Below, in pieces: positions 1 to 8,453 of a stretch of 64,000 nt of DNA (position 1 is the first letter of the stretch; every line of letters starts with the position of its first letter). The notes under the pieces were generated by a model. It made no database searches, was not told the origin of the DNA, and saw only the letters and a program-made list of their open reading frames with translations. A program made the translations under genes and the position numbers. Source of the DNA: Acetomicrobium flavidum (GTDB taxonomy: Bacteria; Synergistota; Synergistia; Synergistales; Acetomicrobiaceae); assembly GCF_900129645.1 (NCBI RefSeq), contig NZ_FSQZ01000001.1:1698001-1762000 (forward strand), read 5' to 3'.

Positions 1-281
1 CTTTCCGTTGGACAAAACCCGGCACACATAAGGCATCCTACGCACTTGCTCTCGTCAATTCTGACAACTCCCTGAGCATCTCTACCTATGGCTAGAGTGG
101 GGCAGGTATCGATACACACACCGCATTGGTTGCATACGTTAATCACGTACCCCGAATCGCCCTGTGTCACCCTGATTCTGGACAGCTCCTTATCTTCTTC
201 TTTGAACCAAGTCTTGGAGCAAGTTAACATACAGCTTTCGCATCCTACGCATCGTTCCGGATAAGCTGCAAGCCGCTTCAT
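1..281 (-). CDS. 4Fe-4S ferredoxin-type electron carrier, 3' end cut by window edge
   Basis: Reading from an ATG at 281 on the minus strand gives an open frame to the window edge that begins MKRLAAYPERCVGCESCMLT. Three Cys-rich motifs are visible (CVGCESCMLTC, CNQCGVCIDTCP, CVGCLMCAGFCP), so at least two and probably more [4Fe-4S] clusters are bound. A run of G residues just upstream (about 285-291) serves as the ribosome binding site. It is a soluble polyferredoxin of the kind that partners tungsten aldehyde:ferredoxin oxidoreductases or other oxidoreductases. The partner would lie outside the window, so the specific role is not determined. The C-terminus is missing. Confidence 0.85.
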   Translation of the reverse strand, partial: MKRLAAYPERCVGCESCMLTCSKTWFKEEDKELSRIRVTQGDSGYVINVCNQCGVCIDTCPTLAIGRDAQGVVRIDESKCVGCLMCAGFCPTE

Positions 282-441
282 GGCTTCCCCCCCTTGTTCT
301 TCGGATGTAAACCATTTCCCCCTAAGGTAGTATACTTAATGGTAATTATACCGTATAAATTATTATGAAACTACTATCGAAGGTGCAATTTACGTTGATT
401 CATATAAGATAAAAAAATAAAGCCTATGGGAGGCAATTTTC

Positions 442-1770
442 ATGATCAGAGCTGTGGATGTCATTAGAAAAAAGAGGGACGGTGTGCCCCTGGGAGACGA
501 TGAAATAGATTACTTTCTAAAGGGCTGCTGCAGTGGTGATATTCCCGATTATCAAACGGCAGCATTCTTAATGGCCACGTATTTTAGGGGAATGAACGAG
601 AAAGAAGTATTCTCGCTTACTGATTCTATGGTACGTTCTGGCAAAGTGGTTGACCTTTCTGGCATTAAAGGCACGAAAGTAGATAAACACAGCACTGGCG
701 GAGTGGCCGATACCACGACCTTAGTCGTGTGTCCACTTGTCGCGTCATGCGGAGCGCCCATATCCAAGATGTCTGGCAGGGGGCTCGGTCATACTGGAGG
801 TACTCTCGATAAGCTCGAAGCGATCCCCGGCATGAAGGTCTCTCTAACGCTTGATGAGTTCGTCAATATCGTAAATTCAGTTGGAATTTCGATAATAAGC
901 CAGACTGACGATCTCGTTCCCGCGGATAAAAAGCTTTACTCCTTAAGAGATGTTACGGCCACTGTCGATTCCATTCCCCTCATAGCCAGTTCCGTCATGA
1001 GCAAGAAGATCGCCGGCGGTTCTGATGTCATTGTTTTGGACGTAAAGGTCGGCAAGGGCGCCTTCATGAAGGATTTGAAGGACGCCATGGCGTTGGCTAA
1101 GATGATGGTAAACATCGGTGAAACTTCTGGCAGGCGTACGGTGGCAGTTTTGACGGACATGAATCAACCTCTGGGCAGGGCAATAGGTAATTCCTTGGAA
1201 GTAATAGAGGCATGTGAGGCTTTAAAGGGCAGAGGGCCATCCGAGTTGATGGAAGTGTGTCTGGCTCTTGGTAGCTATATGCTTATTTTAGCTGGTATAG
1301 CGCAAAGTTTTGATATTGCCTCAAAGATGTTGCAAGATGCTTTGGTGAGTGGAAGAGGGATGGACAAACTGAAGGAGATGGTGAAAGCGCAAGGCGGTGA
1401 TATTAACGCTTTAGAAGATTATTCCTTGTTGCCCCAAGCAAAGATAAAGTATGAGTTAAAGGCTCAGGAAGACTTCTATATTTCGGAGCTGGATGCGGAA
1501 AAGCTTGGGCTGTGCGCCATGAAGCTTGGTGCGGGAAGAGCTAAAAAGGAAGATAAAATTGACCTTGCCGTTGGCATGGTCGTCAATAAAAAGGTTGGAG
1601 ATTACGTTAGTAGCGGTGAAAGCGTCGTTACCATTCATGGAAATGATGAAAGGCTTGTCGAAGAAGTGTTGCCTGAGATCAAAAGTGCAGTTAAAACGTC
1701 GAAACAAAAGGTGGCAAAAGGAAAGTTAATACATGCAGTAGTCCAACGAGGCTTGGCGCAATTTCTTTGA
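442..1770 (+). CDS. pdp: pyrimidine-nucleoside (thymidine) phosphorylase
   Basis: This 442-residue protein phosphorolyses uridine/thymidine-type nucleosides to the free base and (deoxy)ribose-1-phosphate in the cytosol. The family signature KHSTGGVAD is at residues 82-90, followed by a SGRGLGHTGGTLDKLE segment, and the C-terminal alpha/beta domain is full length. In relatives known to me the motif reads KHSTGGVGD, so the Ala at 89 is a small deviation next to the phosphate site. The ATG is preceded by GGGAGG with suitable spacing. The gene stands alone between the ferredoxin gene and tRNA-Pro. Whether it is deoA-like (thymidine only) or pdp-like (broad) cannot be decided by eye; the length and sequence fit Firmicutes-type PyNP. 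Confidence 0.93.
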   Translation: MIRAVDVIRKKRDGVPLGDDEIDYFLKGCCSGDIPDYQTAAFLMATYFRGMNEKEVFSLTDSMVRSGKVVDLSGIKGTKVDKHSTGGVADTTTLVVCPLVASCGAPISKMSGRGLGHTGGTLDKLEAIPGMKVSLTLDEFVNIVNSVGISIISQTDDLVPADKKLYSLRDVTATVDSIPLIASSVMSKKIAGGSDVIVLDVKVGKGAFMKDLKDAMALAKMMVNIGETSGRRTVAVLTDMNQPLGRAIGNSLEVIEACEALKGRGPSELMEVCLALGSYMLILAGIAQSFDIASKMLQDALVSGRGMDKLKEMVKAQGGDINALEDYSLLPQAKIKYELKAQEDFYISELDAEKLGLCAMKLGAGRAKKEDKIDLAVGMVVNKKVGDYVSSGESVVTIHGNDERLVEEVLPEIKSAVKTSKQKVAKGKLIHAVVQRGLAQFL

Positions 1771-1826
1771 TCTACCAGGTCGGGTTAAGTTCGATGGGTT
1801 ACTGCGAGATTTTTAGAAACTTGTGG

Positions 1827-1855
1827 TTGAAAGCCGTGCTTGTTAATGATAATAT
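1827..1855 (+). promoter_or_regulatory. sigma70-type promoter of tRNA-Pro
   Basis: TTGAAA at 1827-1832 and TAATAT at 1850-1855 are separated by exactly 17 bases and lie ten bases before the mature tRNA start at 1865. Confidence 0.7.
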
Positions 1856-1864
1856 GATCGCGTT

Positions 1865-1942
<78 letters not shown>

Positions 1943-1957
1943 TTTTTTTGATCAATA

Positions 1958-1986
1958 TTGACTATTCTAGCGGGTTTCGGTATACT
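1958..1986 (+). promoter_or_regulatory. sigma70-type promoter of smpB-ssrA
   Basis: TTGACT (1958-1963) and TATACT (1981-1986) are spaced by 17 bases. The predicted start near 1993 falls just before the GGAGG ribosome binding site at about 1994-1998, so the smpB leader is nearly absent. This also argues against an upstream TTG start at 1958, because that codon lies in the -35 box. Confidence 0.7.
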
Positions 1987-2005
1987 TTGCATTGGAGGAA
2001 AGGTG

Positions 2006-2464
2006 ATGGACAAAAAGATAATTGCCCAAAACAGAAAAGCTCGTCATGATTATTTTATATTAGAGACATTCGAAGCCGGCATCGTCCTTACTGGAACCGA
2101 AATTAAATCGGTACGGGAAGGGCGGGTTAATCTAAAAGATGGGTATGCCAAGATAGAAAATGGTGAATGCTGGTTATATAACGTCCATATATCACCTTAT
2201 GAGAAAGGAACTTACTACAATCACGATCCTTTAAGGCCAAGGAAGTTGTTGCTTCGCAAAGATGAGATTCGAAGGCTTATCGGCAAAACACAACAGAAAG
2301 GCTTAACTCTCATACCGCTTTCGATATACATAAAAGACGGTAAATGGGCAAAGGTTGAACTGGCTTTGGCCCAGGGTAAAAAGATTTACGACAAACGTCA
2401 TGCTATCGCTGAAAGAGATGCACGCATTGAAATGGAAAGGGCACGAAAGGTCGCAAAACGTTAA
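2006..2464 (+). CDS. smpB: SsrA-binding protein SmpB
   Basis: This 152-residue protein binds the tRNA-like domain of tmRNA and delivers it to stalled ribosomes for trans-translation. Typical segments are visible: [10 protein letters not shown] near the N-terminus, [21 protein letters not shown], then LLLRKDEI, and a basic C-terminal tail ending in ARKVAKR. The ATG at 2006 is preferred because GGAGG lies seven bases upstream and earlier in-frame codons overlap the promoter. The stop codon at 2462-2464 is immediately followed by the first base of mature tmRNA, so the two partner genes are probably co-transcribed and the RNA is released by processing. Confidence 0.97.
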   Translation: MDKKIIAQNRKARHDYFILETFEAGIVLTGTEIKSVREGRVNLKDGYAKIENGECWLYNVHISPYEKGTYYNHDPLRPRKLLLRKDEIRRLIGKTQQKGLTLIPLSIYIKDGKWAKVELALAQGKKIYDKRHAIAERDARIEMERARKVAKR

Positions 2465-2818
2465 GGGGGCGAATGGTGTCGACGGCATGTGGAGGGTCGT
2501 GAGGAGCGGGCCGAGGTCCCCGCAAGCCTCGTAAAACAGGCGGGAAAACAATAAGTGCCAACGAAAATTACGCACTGGCTGCTTAGTTAGCGGTCACGCT
2601 TGCGATGCCGTCGCCACCGCGGCGTCGACAGGCGTCACAAAAGGTGGCTAGCTTTCAGGCAGTTCCTCCCTGCCTGAAGGGGACACCGCAGGAGGATAGG
2701 CTAACGCGATCCTGTCCCTGGGAGAGCGCTTAGCCGAAACCTAAAACAGGGACTACGCCCGTAGAACTTCACGGCTGGCCCTTGTCGGACGGGGGTTCGA
2801 TTCCCCCCGCCTCCACCA
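2465..2818 (+). ncRNA. ssrA: transfer-messenger RNA (tmRNA)
   Basis: The 5' end GGGGGCGA and the 3' end with TTCGATTCCCCCCGCCTCCACCA form the tRNA-like domain; GGGGGCG pairs with CGCCTCC including a G-U pair, and CCA is encoded. A resume codon GCC at 2557 opens the tag reading frame ANENYALAA ending at TAG 2584-2586, the expected hydrophobic degradation tag. GC-rich pseudoknot segments follow. The RNA begins at the base after the smpB stop. Confidence 0.97.
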
Positions 2819-2825
2819 GAAAATA

Positions 2826-2868
2826 AAAACGGTCCTTGTGCAAGATTGCAAGGGCCGTTTTTTATTGT
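2826..2868 (+). terminator. Rho-independent terminator after ssrA
   Basis: ACGGTCCTTG pairs with CAAGGGCCGT (one G-U) across a short loop, followed by a T-rich run. Confidence 0.85.
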
Positions 2869-2886
2869 AAAGATCCTTAAATCTCC

Positions 2887-2915
2887 TTGAACTTTCGAAA
2901 ATAGTGGGGTATCCT
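2887..2915 (+). promoter_or_regulatory. promoter of the NEW3/ABC-2 transporter operon
   Basis: TTGAAC at 2887-2892 and TATCCT at 2910-2915 are spaced by 17 bases, about 48 bases before the start codon of the NEW3 protein. Confidence 0.55.
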
Positions 2916-2962
2916 TTCCATTGATATGAACTCAACCAACTTTGGAGGGTGAGGGGACATTC

Positions 2963-4228
2963 ATGAATATGATAACTAATGCACAAAAATTTCGTTCTAT
3001 ATTTCTGATGATTTTTATAGTTGGTTTGTTATTTCCCTTATGTGCCTACGATAAGGCCTTTGCTCAGCAAGGGAGTTTTATTGTTCATATTCCGTTTACC
3101 GGTATAGAGATGGGCACGGAAGATGAGGTCTACATAGATGTCAGTTTTCGAAATCCAACTAACACCGAAATGGAAGTCAAGCTCGATCTGGAGCGCGACC
3201 CCAAAGCCAAAAACTGGGATGTCAAATTCGTTAGCTCTCAATGGGGCGGTTTTGGAGTTAACCGGGTCCGCTTGGACGCAGGAAGCGGAAGTGAAAATAA
3301 CGAAAACAAAGAAGTCAACATAAAATTGCACATTAAACCAGGGGATAACGCACATCCCGGGAATTATAGGTTTGTGGTAAAGGCTTCAGGCGGTGGGACT
3401 GTGAGGGAATATCCGATCTATGTATATCTTAAGGGCGGTAAAGTAGCCGTAAATGCGGGGGCTGGGAAACTAATAGAGCTGGAGTCCAAATATCCTGTCC
3501 TGGAAGGCGCTGCCGGCCAACCTATTAGCTTTGAGATTAAGGTCAACAACAACTCCGACAAGGATACGGTGGTGGATTTTGTCACTGTAGCCCCATCTGG
3601 CTGGAATTCCTATATAACTCCGCGATGGGAGACCGATAAGCGAGTAAACTCGATAAAGATCAGTGCGAACTCGAGCGAGACCCTTAATTTCACTGTTGTT
3701 CCTCCCATAGAGGCAGAAAAGGGAGAGTATCCTCTAGAATTTCACGCTAAAGTTGGAAATAGCGATACAAAGTTGAACCTCAAGGTTAAAGTGGAGGGCA
3801 CTTATAAGCTCCAAATTGCTCCTGAAACTAGAAGGCTTAACTTCGACATGGTGGCGGGCAAGGAAAGCCAACAGATATTTTATGTTTGGAATGAAGGTTC
3901 CGCTCCCATCGAAAATATATCCTTTTTGGTCACAAGCAAGCCTGAGGATTGGGAGATAACCTTTAAGCCCGACAAGCTGGGAGTGCTTGAGCCGCTGGCC
4001 AAGACGGAAAAACCTGAGACAATTCAGATCACCTTTAAAGCCCCCGAAAGGACTATCCCTGGCGACTATCAGGTAGTCCTTACCGCAGCTGGTGATCAGG
4101 ACAAACGAACCATAGAGCTTAGGGCAACAGTTAAAGTGCCAACCACGTGGGGATGGATAGGCGTTGGCGTTATCGTAGTGGTAATAGCTTTGCTGTTTGG
4201 GATATTTGCTAAGCTGAAGAGGCGGTAA
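2963..4228 (+). CDS. exported, membrane-anchored NEW3-domain protein
   Basis: The 421-residue product has a signal peptide (hydrophobic FLMIFIVGLLFPLCAY, cleavage after the AFA/QQ region) and a large extracytoplasmic part with repeated beta-sandwich units resembling NEW3 (alpha-galactosidase associated) domains, for example EDEVYIDVSFRNPTNTEMEV. A C-terminal membrane helix (WGWIGVGVIVVVIALLFGIF) ends in a basic stop-transfer tail KLKRR. It is the first gene of an operon with an ABC ATPase and an ABC-2 permease, separated from the ATPase by two bases. NEW3 proteins often accompany such transporters, so it is probably an extracytoplasmic subunit; substrate unknown. ATG 2963 is chosen over an upstream TTG because the signal peptide starts there. 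Confidence 0.8.
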   Translation: MNMITNAQKFRSIFLMIFIVGLLFPLCAYDKAFAQQGSFIVHIPFTGIEMGTEDEVYIDVSFRNPTNTEMEVKLDLERDPKAKNWDVKFVSSQWGGFGVNRVRLDAGSGSENNENKEVNIKLHIKPGDNAHPGNYRFVVKASGGGTVREYPIYVYLKGGKVAVNAGAGKLIELESKYPVLEGAAGQPISFEIKVNNNSDKDTVVDFVTVAPSGWNSYITPRWETDKRVNSIKISANSSETLNFTVVPPIEAEKGEYPLEFHAKVGNSDTKLNLKVKVEGTYKLQIAPETRRLNFDMVAGKESQQIFYVWNEGSAPIENISFLVTSKPEDWEITFKPDKLGVLEPLAKTEKPETIQITFKAPERTIPGDYQVVLTAAGDQDKRTIELRATVKVPTTWGWIGVGVIVVVIALLFGIFAKLKRR

Positions 4229-4230
4229 AT

Positions 4231-5163
4231 ATGAATGTCGTGGTCGAAGCCCAGGATCTGGTAAAGGATTACAATGGTTTTAGAGCCGTTAATGGCGTAA
4301 GCTTTAGCGTAGCTCAAGGCGAGATCTTTGGGTTATTGGGACCTAACGGTGCCGGAAAGACGACGACCATACTTATGCTTTTGGGGATGACTGAGCCGAC
4401 ATCTGGGGTCGTTCGCATTTGTGGATATGACCCAACCAAGGAACCCCTAAAAGTGAAGAGAATTACGGGTTATTTGCCGGAAAACGTTGGTTTTTACGAG
4501 GATTTGACGGCCAAAGAAAACCTACTCTATCTAGCTAAACTTAACGGTATTAAGGAGGACGTGGCACTCAAGAAGATCGATGAGGTTTTGGCCACGGTAG
4601 GTCTTTTGGATGTAAGAGACAAATTGGTGGGCACCTATTCTAAGGGGATGAGACAAAGGCTTGGATTAGCCTCTGTCTTGATAAAAGATCCAAAGCTTGT
4701 GATCTTGGACGAACCTACGACTGGCATAGACCCCGAAGGCACGGAACAGGTGCTGGATCTTATACGTAGGATGAGCAGGGAGATGGGCGTAAGCATTTTG
4801 CTGAGCTCCCATCTCCTTTATCAAGTCCAGCAGGTCTGCGATCGAGTGGGAATAATGTTCAAGGGCAAGATGGTAGCTCAAGGAAGCATAGAAGATATCG
4901 GAAGACAGGTCTTGGGCGAACGAGAGGGCGTTATGAAGTTGACATATAGTTTCATTAATGAAGAAGCATTAAAGAAGCTCGATGGAATAGAAGGCATAAC
5001 AGAAAAAAGAATCGCAAACAACACTATAATTGTGAAGTTTGATGAAACTAGAAAGCTTGATATAGTCCGAGAAGTTGTCATGAGGGGATTTCTTCCTATA
5101 GAGGTTAAGGGTAAGGAGTACAGCCTGGAAGAAATTTACATTCGCTATTTCCGAGAGGGGTGA
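4231..5163 (+). CDS. ABC transporter ATP-binding protein (ABC-2/CcmA type)
   Basis: This 310-residue ATPase carries Walker A GPNGAGKTT, the signature YSKGMRQRLGLA and Walker B LVILDEPTTGIDPEG, plus a C-terminal extension of about 90 residues typical of drug/Na+ export (NatA-like) ATPases. It energises the permease encoded next; the genes overlap by four bases (GTGA). With the NEW3 protein upstream it forms a three-component exporter or membrane-remodelling system. The substrate cannot be inferred. Confidence 0.92.
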   Translation: MNVVVEAQDLVKDYNGFRAVNGVSFSVAQGEIFGLLGPNGAGKTTTILMLLGMTEPTSGVVRICGYDPTKEPLKVKRITGYLPENVGFYEDLTAKENLLYLAKLNGIKEDVALKKIDEVLATVGLLDVRDKLVGTYSKGMRQRLGLASVLIKDPKLVILDEPTTGIDPEGTEQVLDLIRRMSREMGVSILLSSHLLYQVQQVCDRVGIMFKGKMVAQGSIEDIGRQVLGEREGVMKLTYSFINEEALKKLDGIEGITEKRIANNTIIVKFDETRKLDIVREVVMRGFLPIEVKGKEYSLEEIYIRYFREG

Positions 5164-6110
5164 TCGGAAAAATGAATGGTTTGCTGCCAGTGTTCCTCAA
5201 GGAATTAACGGATCAATTCGGAAGCAGGCGCTTTATGCTGATAACTTTAATAATTGTGATAACAGGATTGTTTTCTTCATACACAGCTTCGGGAGCGTTA
5301 GGCGAGGAGCAATTCTTAAGTGAGGAATATCTGTTTTTGAACTTGTTTACCTCGGCAGGGGGAGGTCTCCCTTCATTTCTATTTTTTATCAGTTTTTTTG
5401 GCCCTTTGCTGGGGATTATCCTTGGATTTGACGCCATTAATGGAGAGCGCACAAGAGGTACGTTGAGCCTAATACTTTCTCAACCAGTTTATCGTGATGT
5501 CATAATAAACGGGAAGTTTCTTGCCTCTATAGCCACCGTTGCCATAATGATAGCCAGCATCATGGTCATGATCGCAGGAATATCGATCGCAAAGCTTGGA
5601 GTGGTGCCTAATGGCCAAGAAGTGATGAGGGCTTTGCTGTTTTTTGTGGCTTGCGTTCTGTATGTGGCCTTTTGGACTAGCCTTGCGATTCTTTTTTCCA
5701 TCGTTTTCGAAAAAAGCTCTACCTCTGCCTTGATGTCAATAGCCCTTTGGATATTCTTGGCCTTTTTCGTCTACATGATAGCGGGTGTCATAGCAGATGA
5801 GGTATATCCCATAACTCAGCAATCTGATCCTGAATTGTTAGCAAAACATGAAAGTTTGCGGACTATGTTGCTTAGATTTTCGCCGGCGGTATTGCTTGAG
5901 GAGATATCGATTGCCCTTTTGAATCCCACCGTTAGGGTATTTGGCCCGATGTTTGAAAGCCAGCTTAAAGGCCTGATCTTGACCCCACTTTCGCTTGGCC
6001 AAAGCGTATTGGTCATATGGCCTCAATTTGTTGCCCTGATTGCAGCATCTATAGTGTGCTTTGCCGTGTCATACCTGGCCTTTATGAGAAAAGAAATTAG
6101 GTCAGTCTAA
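5160..6110 (+). CDS. ABC-2 family transporter permease
   Basis: The 316-residue membrane protein contains about six hydrophobic segments, including LITLIIVITGLFSSY near the N-terminus and FLFFISFFGPLLGIILGFDA, followed by the NGERTRGTLSLILSQP segment characteristic of ABC-2/NatB-type permeases. It pairs with the preceding ATPase. The GTG at 5160 overlaps the ATPase stop codon but sits right against the GAGAGGGG ribosome binding site. ATG 5172, twelve bases from that site, is an alternative start that removes four residues. Confidence 0.88.
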   Translation: MIGKMNGLLPVFLKELTDQFGSRRFMLITLIIVITGLFSSYTASGALGEEQFLSEEYLFLNLFTSAGGGLPSFLFFISFFGPLLGIILGFDAINGERTRGTLSLILSQPVYRDVIINGKFLASIATVAIMIASIMVMIAGISIAKLGVVPNGQEVMRALLFFVACVLYVAFWTSLAILFSIVFEKSSTSALMSIALWIFLAFFVYMIAGVIADEVYPITQQSDPELLAKHESLRTMLLRFSPAVLLEEISIALLNPTVRVFGPMFESQLKGLILTPLSLGQSVLVIWPQFVALIAASIVCFAVSYLAFMRKEIRSV

Positions 6111-6302
6111 TATGTGTTGCATTATAATGGCACGTATTTTTTATTTTTGGTTGAAATAGTGGTAAAATAAGTCGTTATTTAAAATATAAAATGTTTGTAA
6201 AATAAATATATTTAATTAAACTTATTGTTGTTTGTGGTTTAAAGTTTTTCATTGCGCAGTATACATTATGATTTTCGCTTTTAAGCAGGACCAAGAGGGG
6301 GT
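6111..6302. other. AT-rich intergenic region upstream of the hydrogenase operon
   Basis: About 190 bases of very AT-rich DNA separate the transporter operon from mbhA. It should hold the operon promoter. TATGAT at 6267-6272 with a poor -35 (TTTTTC at 6245) is the best candidate found, but it is weak. A strong ribosome binding site (AGAGGGGG, about 6293-6300) ends the region. Confidence 0.4.
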
Positions 6303-6800
6303 GTGCGTCATATGGTTATTTTCGTAGCCTCAGTTGTCATGTATTTGCTTATTGTTTGGTCGGGCGGGGCAATTCCCCTAAACGAGTTGGTGATAGCAGT
6401 TGCTTTAGGTGTAGTAATCACTTTGGCTTGTCGTTCGTGGAGTCCGGGATTATACAGATTAACGGCTCTGCGGCCGGATCGATGGATTAAGCTAATCGCG
6501 TTTATTTTTGGCCCCTTTTTATGGGGAATGACGAAGGCAAATCTCGATGTGGCTTACAGAGTGATCACCGGAAAGATCAATCCAGGGATCGTACGCGTTC
6601 AAACCTCTTTGAAAAATTCTTACGCGATGACCATGTTGGCCAATTCCATAACATTGACTCCTGGCACTTTAACGGTCGATGTAGACGAAAACAACGGTAC
6701 CTATTACATACACTGGATTAATATCACTAAAGTCGAGCCGACAGGCGAGGATATTTATGGCTCCTTTGAGGAGTGGGCAAAGAGGGTGGTTGAGTCGTGA
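6303..6800 (+). CDS. mbhA: Mbh hydrogenase antiporter-module subunit A (MrpE-like)
   Basis: This 165-residue MrpE/MnhE-family membrane protein is the first gene of the 14-gene mbh operon. Two N-terminal helices (VIFVASVVMYLLIVW and LVIAVALGVVITLAC) are followed by the conserved soluble part with NSITLTPGTLTVDV, a hallmark of MnhE proteins. In the archaeal Mbh complex this subunit belongs to the Na+/H+ antiporter half. GTG 6303 or ATG 6312 can be the start; the ribosome binding site AGAGGGGG is two or eleven bases away respectively. It overlaps mbhB by four bases. Confidence 0.87.
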   Translation: MRHMVIFVASVVMYLLIVWSGGAIPLNELVIAVALGVVITLACRSWSPGLYRLTALRPDRWIKLIAFIFGPFLWGMTKANLDVAYRVITGKINPGIVRVQTSLKNSYAMTMLANSITLTPGTLTVDVDENNGTYYIHWINITKVEPTGEDIYGSFEEWAKRVVES

Positions 6801-7051
6801 GTACGTTTGTATTTGCGTTCCTGATTCTAAGTGTTTCCGTTTTTTCCATGTCTGTTCGTTTGGTGATGGGGCCCACCGTTCCCGATAGGGTTGTAGCTTT
6901 GGATACCATGAATACCTTTGTTGTGGCGATGATGATAATTCTTGGAGCTGTATATGACTCCATCGTCATGGTAGATATAGCTATAGTGTATGCTGCCCTG
7001 TCCTTTGTTGGCACATTGTTCATCGCCCGTTATATCGAAGGGGGGTTTTAG
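6797..7051 (+). CDS. mbhB: Mbh antiporter-module subunit B (MrpF-like)
   Basis: This 84-residue protein has three predicted membrane helices and the MrpF signature MGPTVPDRVVALDTMN, in which the Asp after P is conserved. It forms part of the cation-translocating module. The GTG start lies inside the end of mbhA (GTGA overlap), and the stop is one base before mbhC, consistent with translational coupling. Confidence 0.88.
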   Translation: MSTFVFAFLILSVSVFSMSVRLVMGPTVPDRVVALDTMNTFVVAMMIILGAVYDSIVMVDIAIVYAALSFVGTLFIARYIEGGF

Positions 7052-7052
7052 C

Positions 7053-7421
7053 TTGAGCGGATCGACGGAGTTCCTTATTAAATTATTTTTGGGAATAGGA
7101 TTGGTATTCAATGTGCTAGGTACCATTGCGTTGTATAGGTTCCCAGATGTATATACCCGTCTTCACGGAACGACAAAATGCACCACCTTTGGTTCTATAT
7201 TTACGTCTCTATCAGTGCTGGTATATGCGATATCTAAATACGCAATGACAGGTGAAGCCAGGTTTATGACCTTTGCCATCCATGTAGTAGTTGCGATATT
7301 TGCACTTCTGATAACAAACCCTACAGGTGCGCATGCCATAGCGCGTGCAGCTCACAGGAGTGGAGTAAAACCTCTAGGTAATATTGATAGGTTGGCCGAG
7401 AAAGAGGCAGGTGAAAAATAG
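7053..7421 (+). CDS. mbhC: Mbh antiporter-module subunit C (MrpG-like)
   Basis: This 122-residue MrpG/MnhG-family protein has three helices and the family segment LYRFPDVYTRLHGTTKCTT followed by FAIHVVVAIFALLITNPTGAHAIARAA. A TTG start at 7053 is chosen because GAAGGGGGG ends seven bases upstream and the sequence from there matches the family N-terminus. Earlier in-frame codons lie inside mbhB. It is part of the membrane antiporter half of the Mbh complex. Confidence 0.87.
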   Translation: MSGSTEFLIKLFLGIGLVFNVLGTIALYRFPDVYTRLHGTTKCTTFGSIFTSLSVLVYAISKYAMTGEARFMTFAIHVVVAIFALLITNPTGAHAIARAAHRSGVKPLGNIDRLAEKEAGEK

Positions 7422-7423
7422 CC

Positions 7424-7699
7424 ATGATGGACGCAGGTCATATTTTCATATTGCTGATGATTGCAGTGAGCGGGTTCTTTGCAATATGGTTCGATAATTT
7501 GCTGAATGCGGTAATATCCTCATGTGTGATGAGCCTCCTCATTTCCTTGGAGTTTTACATTCTCCAGGCACCGGATGTGGCTATAGCTGAGGCTGCTATT
7601 GGAGCCGGGTTGTCTACCGCCATATATATTATGGCTTTAAGGGCTTGCAACTCGCTTGGATGGCGCAGAAAGGGGAACGATCAAGATGAAAGGTCCTAG
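7424..7699 (+). CDS. mbhD: Mbh subunit D (DUF4040, MrpA-fragment-like)
   Basis: This 91-residue, three-helix protein corresponds to the region of MrpA carried separately as MbhD in archaeal hydrogenases. The conserved [19 protein letters not shown] segment supports the assignment. In Mrp and Mbh complexes this part contributes to the ion path, with the Glu in AEAAIG conserved. An adjacent ATG (7427) could equally be the start. It overlaps mbhE by 14 bases. Confidence 0.86.
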   Translation: MMDAGHIFILLMIAVSGFFAIWFDNLLNAVISSCVMSLLISLEFYILQAPDVAIAEAAIGAGLSTAIYIMALRACNSLGWRRKGNDQDERS

Positions 7700-7955
7700 G
7701 GTGCTTTTTCTGATCTTTTTCGTGGTCTTCGCGGGGATCTTTTGCCAGGGATTGCTCGATATTCATCCCTTTGGAGAGCCCAGAGATTCCAGCATGGACG
7801 ATTATTTCATAGCTAACGCTCAAAGCGAATGTGCAGCTAACAACGTAGTTACTTCAATAGTATTTGATTACCGTGGTTTCGACACATTGGGCGAAGCTGC
7901 TGTGCTGCTTACAGCAGTGATGTCCGTCGCTGCGCTCTTTCGAAAGGAGGAGTAG
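7686..7955 (+). CDS. mbhE: Mbh subunit E (MrpA C-terminal-like)
   Basis: This 89-residue protein has a helix at each end and the strongly conserved stretch [19 protein letters not shown], which matches the C-terminal domain of MrpA (MbhE in Pyrococcus). The ATG at 7686 is preferred since AGGGGAAC lies about ten bases upstream and the hydrophobic N-terminal helix [14 protein letters not shown] follows directly. Its stop codon abuts the GTG of mbhF. Confidence 0.86.
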   Translation: MKGPRVLFLIFFVVFAGIFCQGLLDIHPFGEPRDSSMDDYFIANAQSECAANNVVTSIVFDYRGFDTLGEAAVLLTAVMSVAALFRKEE

Positions 7956-8453
7956 GTGGACATGAAGCCTATGTCGATAGTTGTAAGGACTATATGCAAT
8001 ATATTTGCCTGGTTTGTGGTTGTCTTCGGTGCCTACGTGATCATACACGGACATCTTTCCCCGGGAGGAGGATTCCAGGGCGGTGCCATTGTTGCGACCT
8101 TTGTCGCTCTTTTGCTCGTGGCCCACGGCGGGAAGCGTTTTATGGAATGGCTTAGGAGCGATATTTTAACGGTATTTGAGTGCGTTGGATTGATCGCCTT
8201 TATTGGGATCGGATTCTTGGGATTGCGCACCACATATTTGTACAATTTTTTGGCGCTGAAAGGTGGTCTATTTGGCAGTCCTGTACCCCTTGGACCAAAT
8301 GCAGGTGTCCTGAACAGCGCGGGTACGATCGCCTTTGCAAACATGGCAGTAGGCATTGAAGTGGTCGGTGGGTTGTCCACGATAATTGTGTTCATGTTTT
8401 TGGGAATGCGCCACGTCATCGAAAGCCGCAAGGGGGTAAAGAGAAATGATTGA
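7956..8453 (+). CDS. mbhF: Mbh antiporter-module subunit F (MrpB-like)
   Basis: This 165-residue MnhB-family protein has four helices and the diagnostic motif GHLSPGGGFQGGAI, found in MrpB subunits. A GTG start at 7956 has an AGGAGG site five bases upstream; an ATG at 7962 is the alternative. It overlaps mbhG by eight bases. MrpB-type subunits belong to the ion-translocating membrane module. Confidence 0.88.
   Translation: MDMKPMSIVVRTICNIFAWFVVVFGAYVIIHGHLSPGGGFQGGAIVATFVALLLVAHGGKRFMEWLRSDILTVFECVGLIAFIGIGFLGLRTTYLYNFLALKGGLFGSPVPLGPNAGVLNSAGTIAFANMAVGIEVVGGLSTIIVFMFLGMRHVIESRKGVKRND

Noticed and set aside
442-1770. G-to-A change in the phosphorylase KHSTGGVGD motif (here GGVAD) as a loss of function
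   Set aside because: The rest of the active site is intact and Ala is a mild change, so a functional enzyme is the simpler reading.
2303-2986. Minus-strand open frames across ssrA
   Set aside because: They are antisense to smpB, tmRNA and the terminator, with no ribosome binding site or family match.
6111-6302. A confident promoter for the mbh operon
   Set aside because: The best -10 (TATGAT, 6267) has no good -35 at the right distance, so only a weak mention is made.
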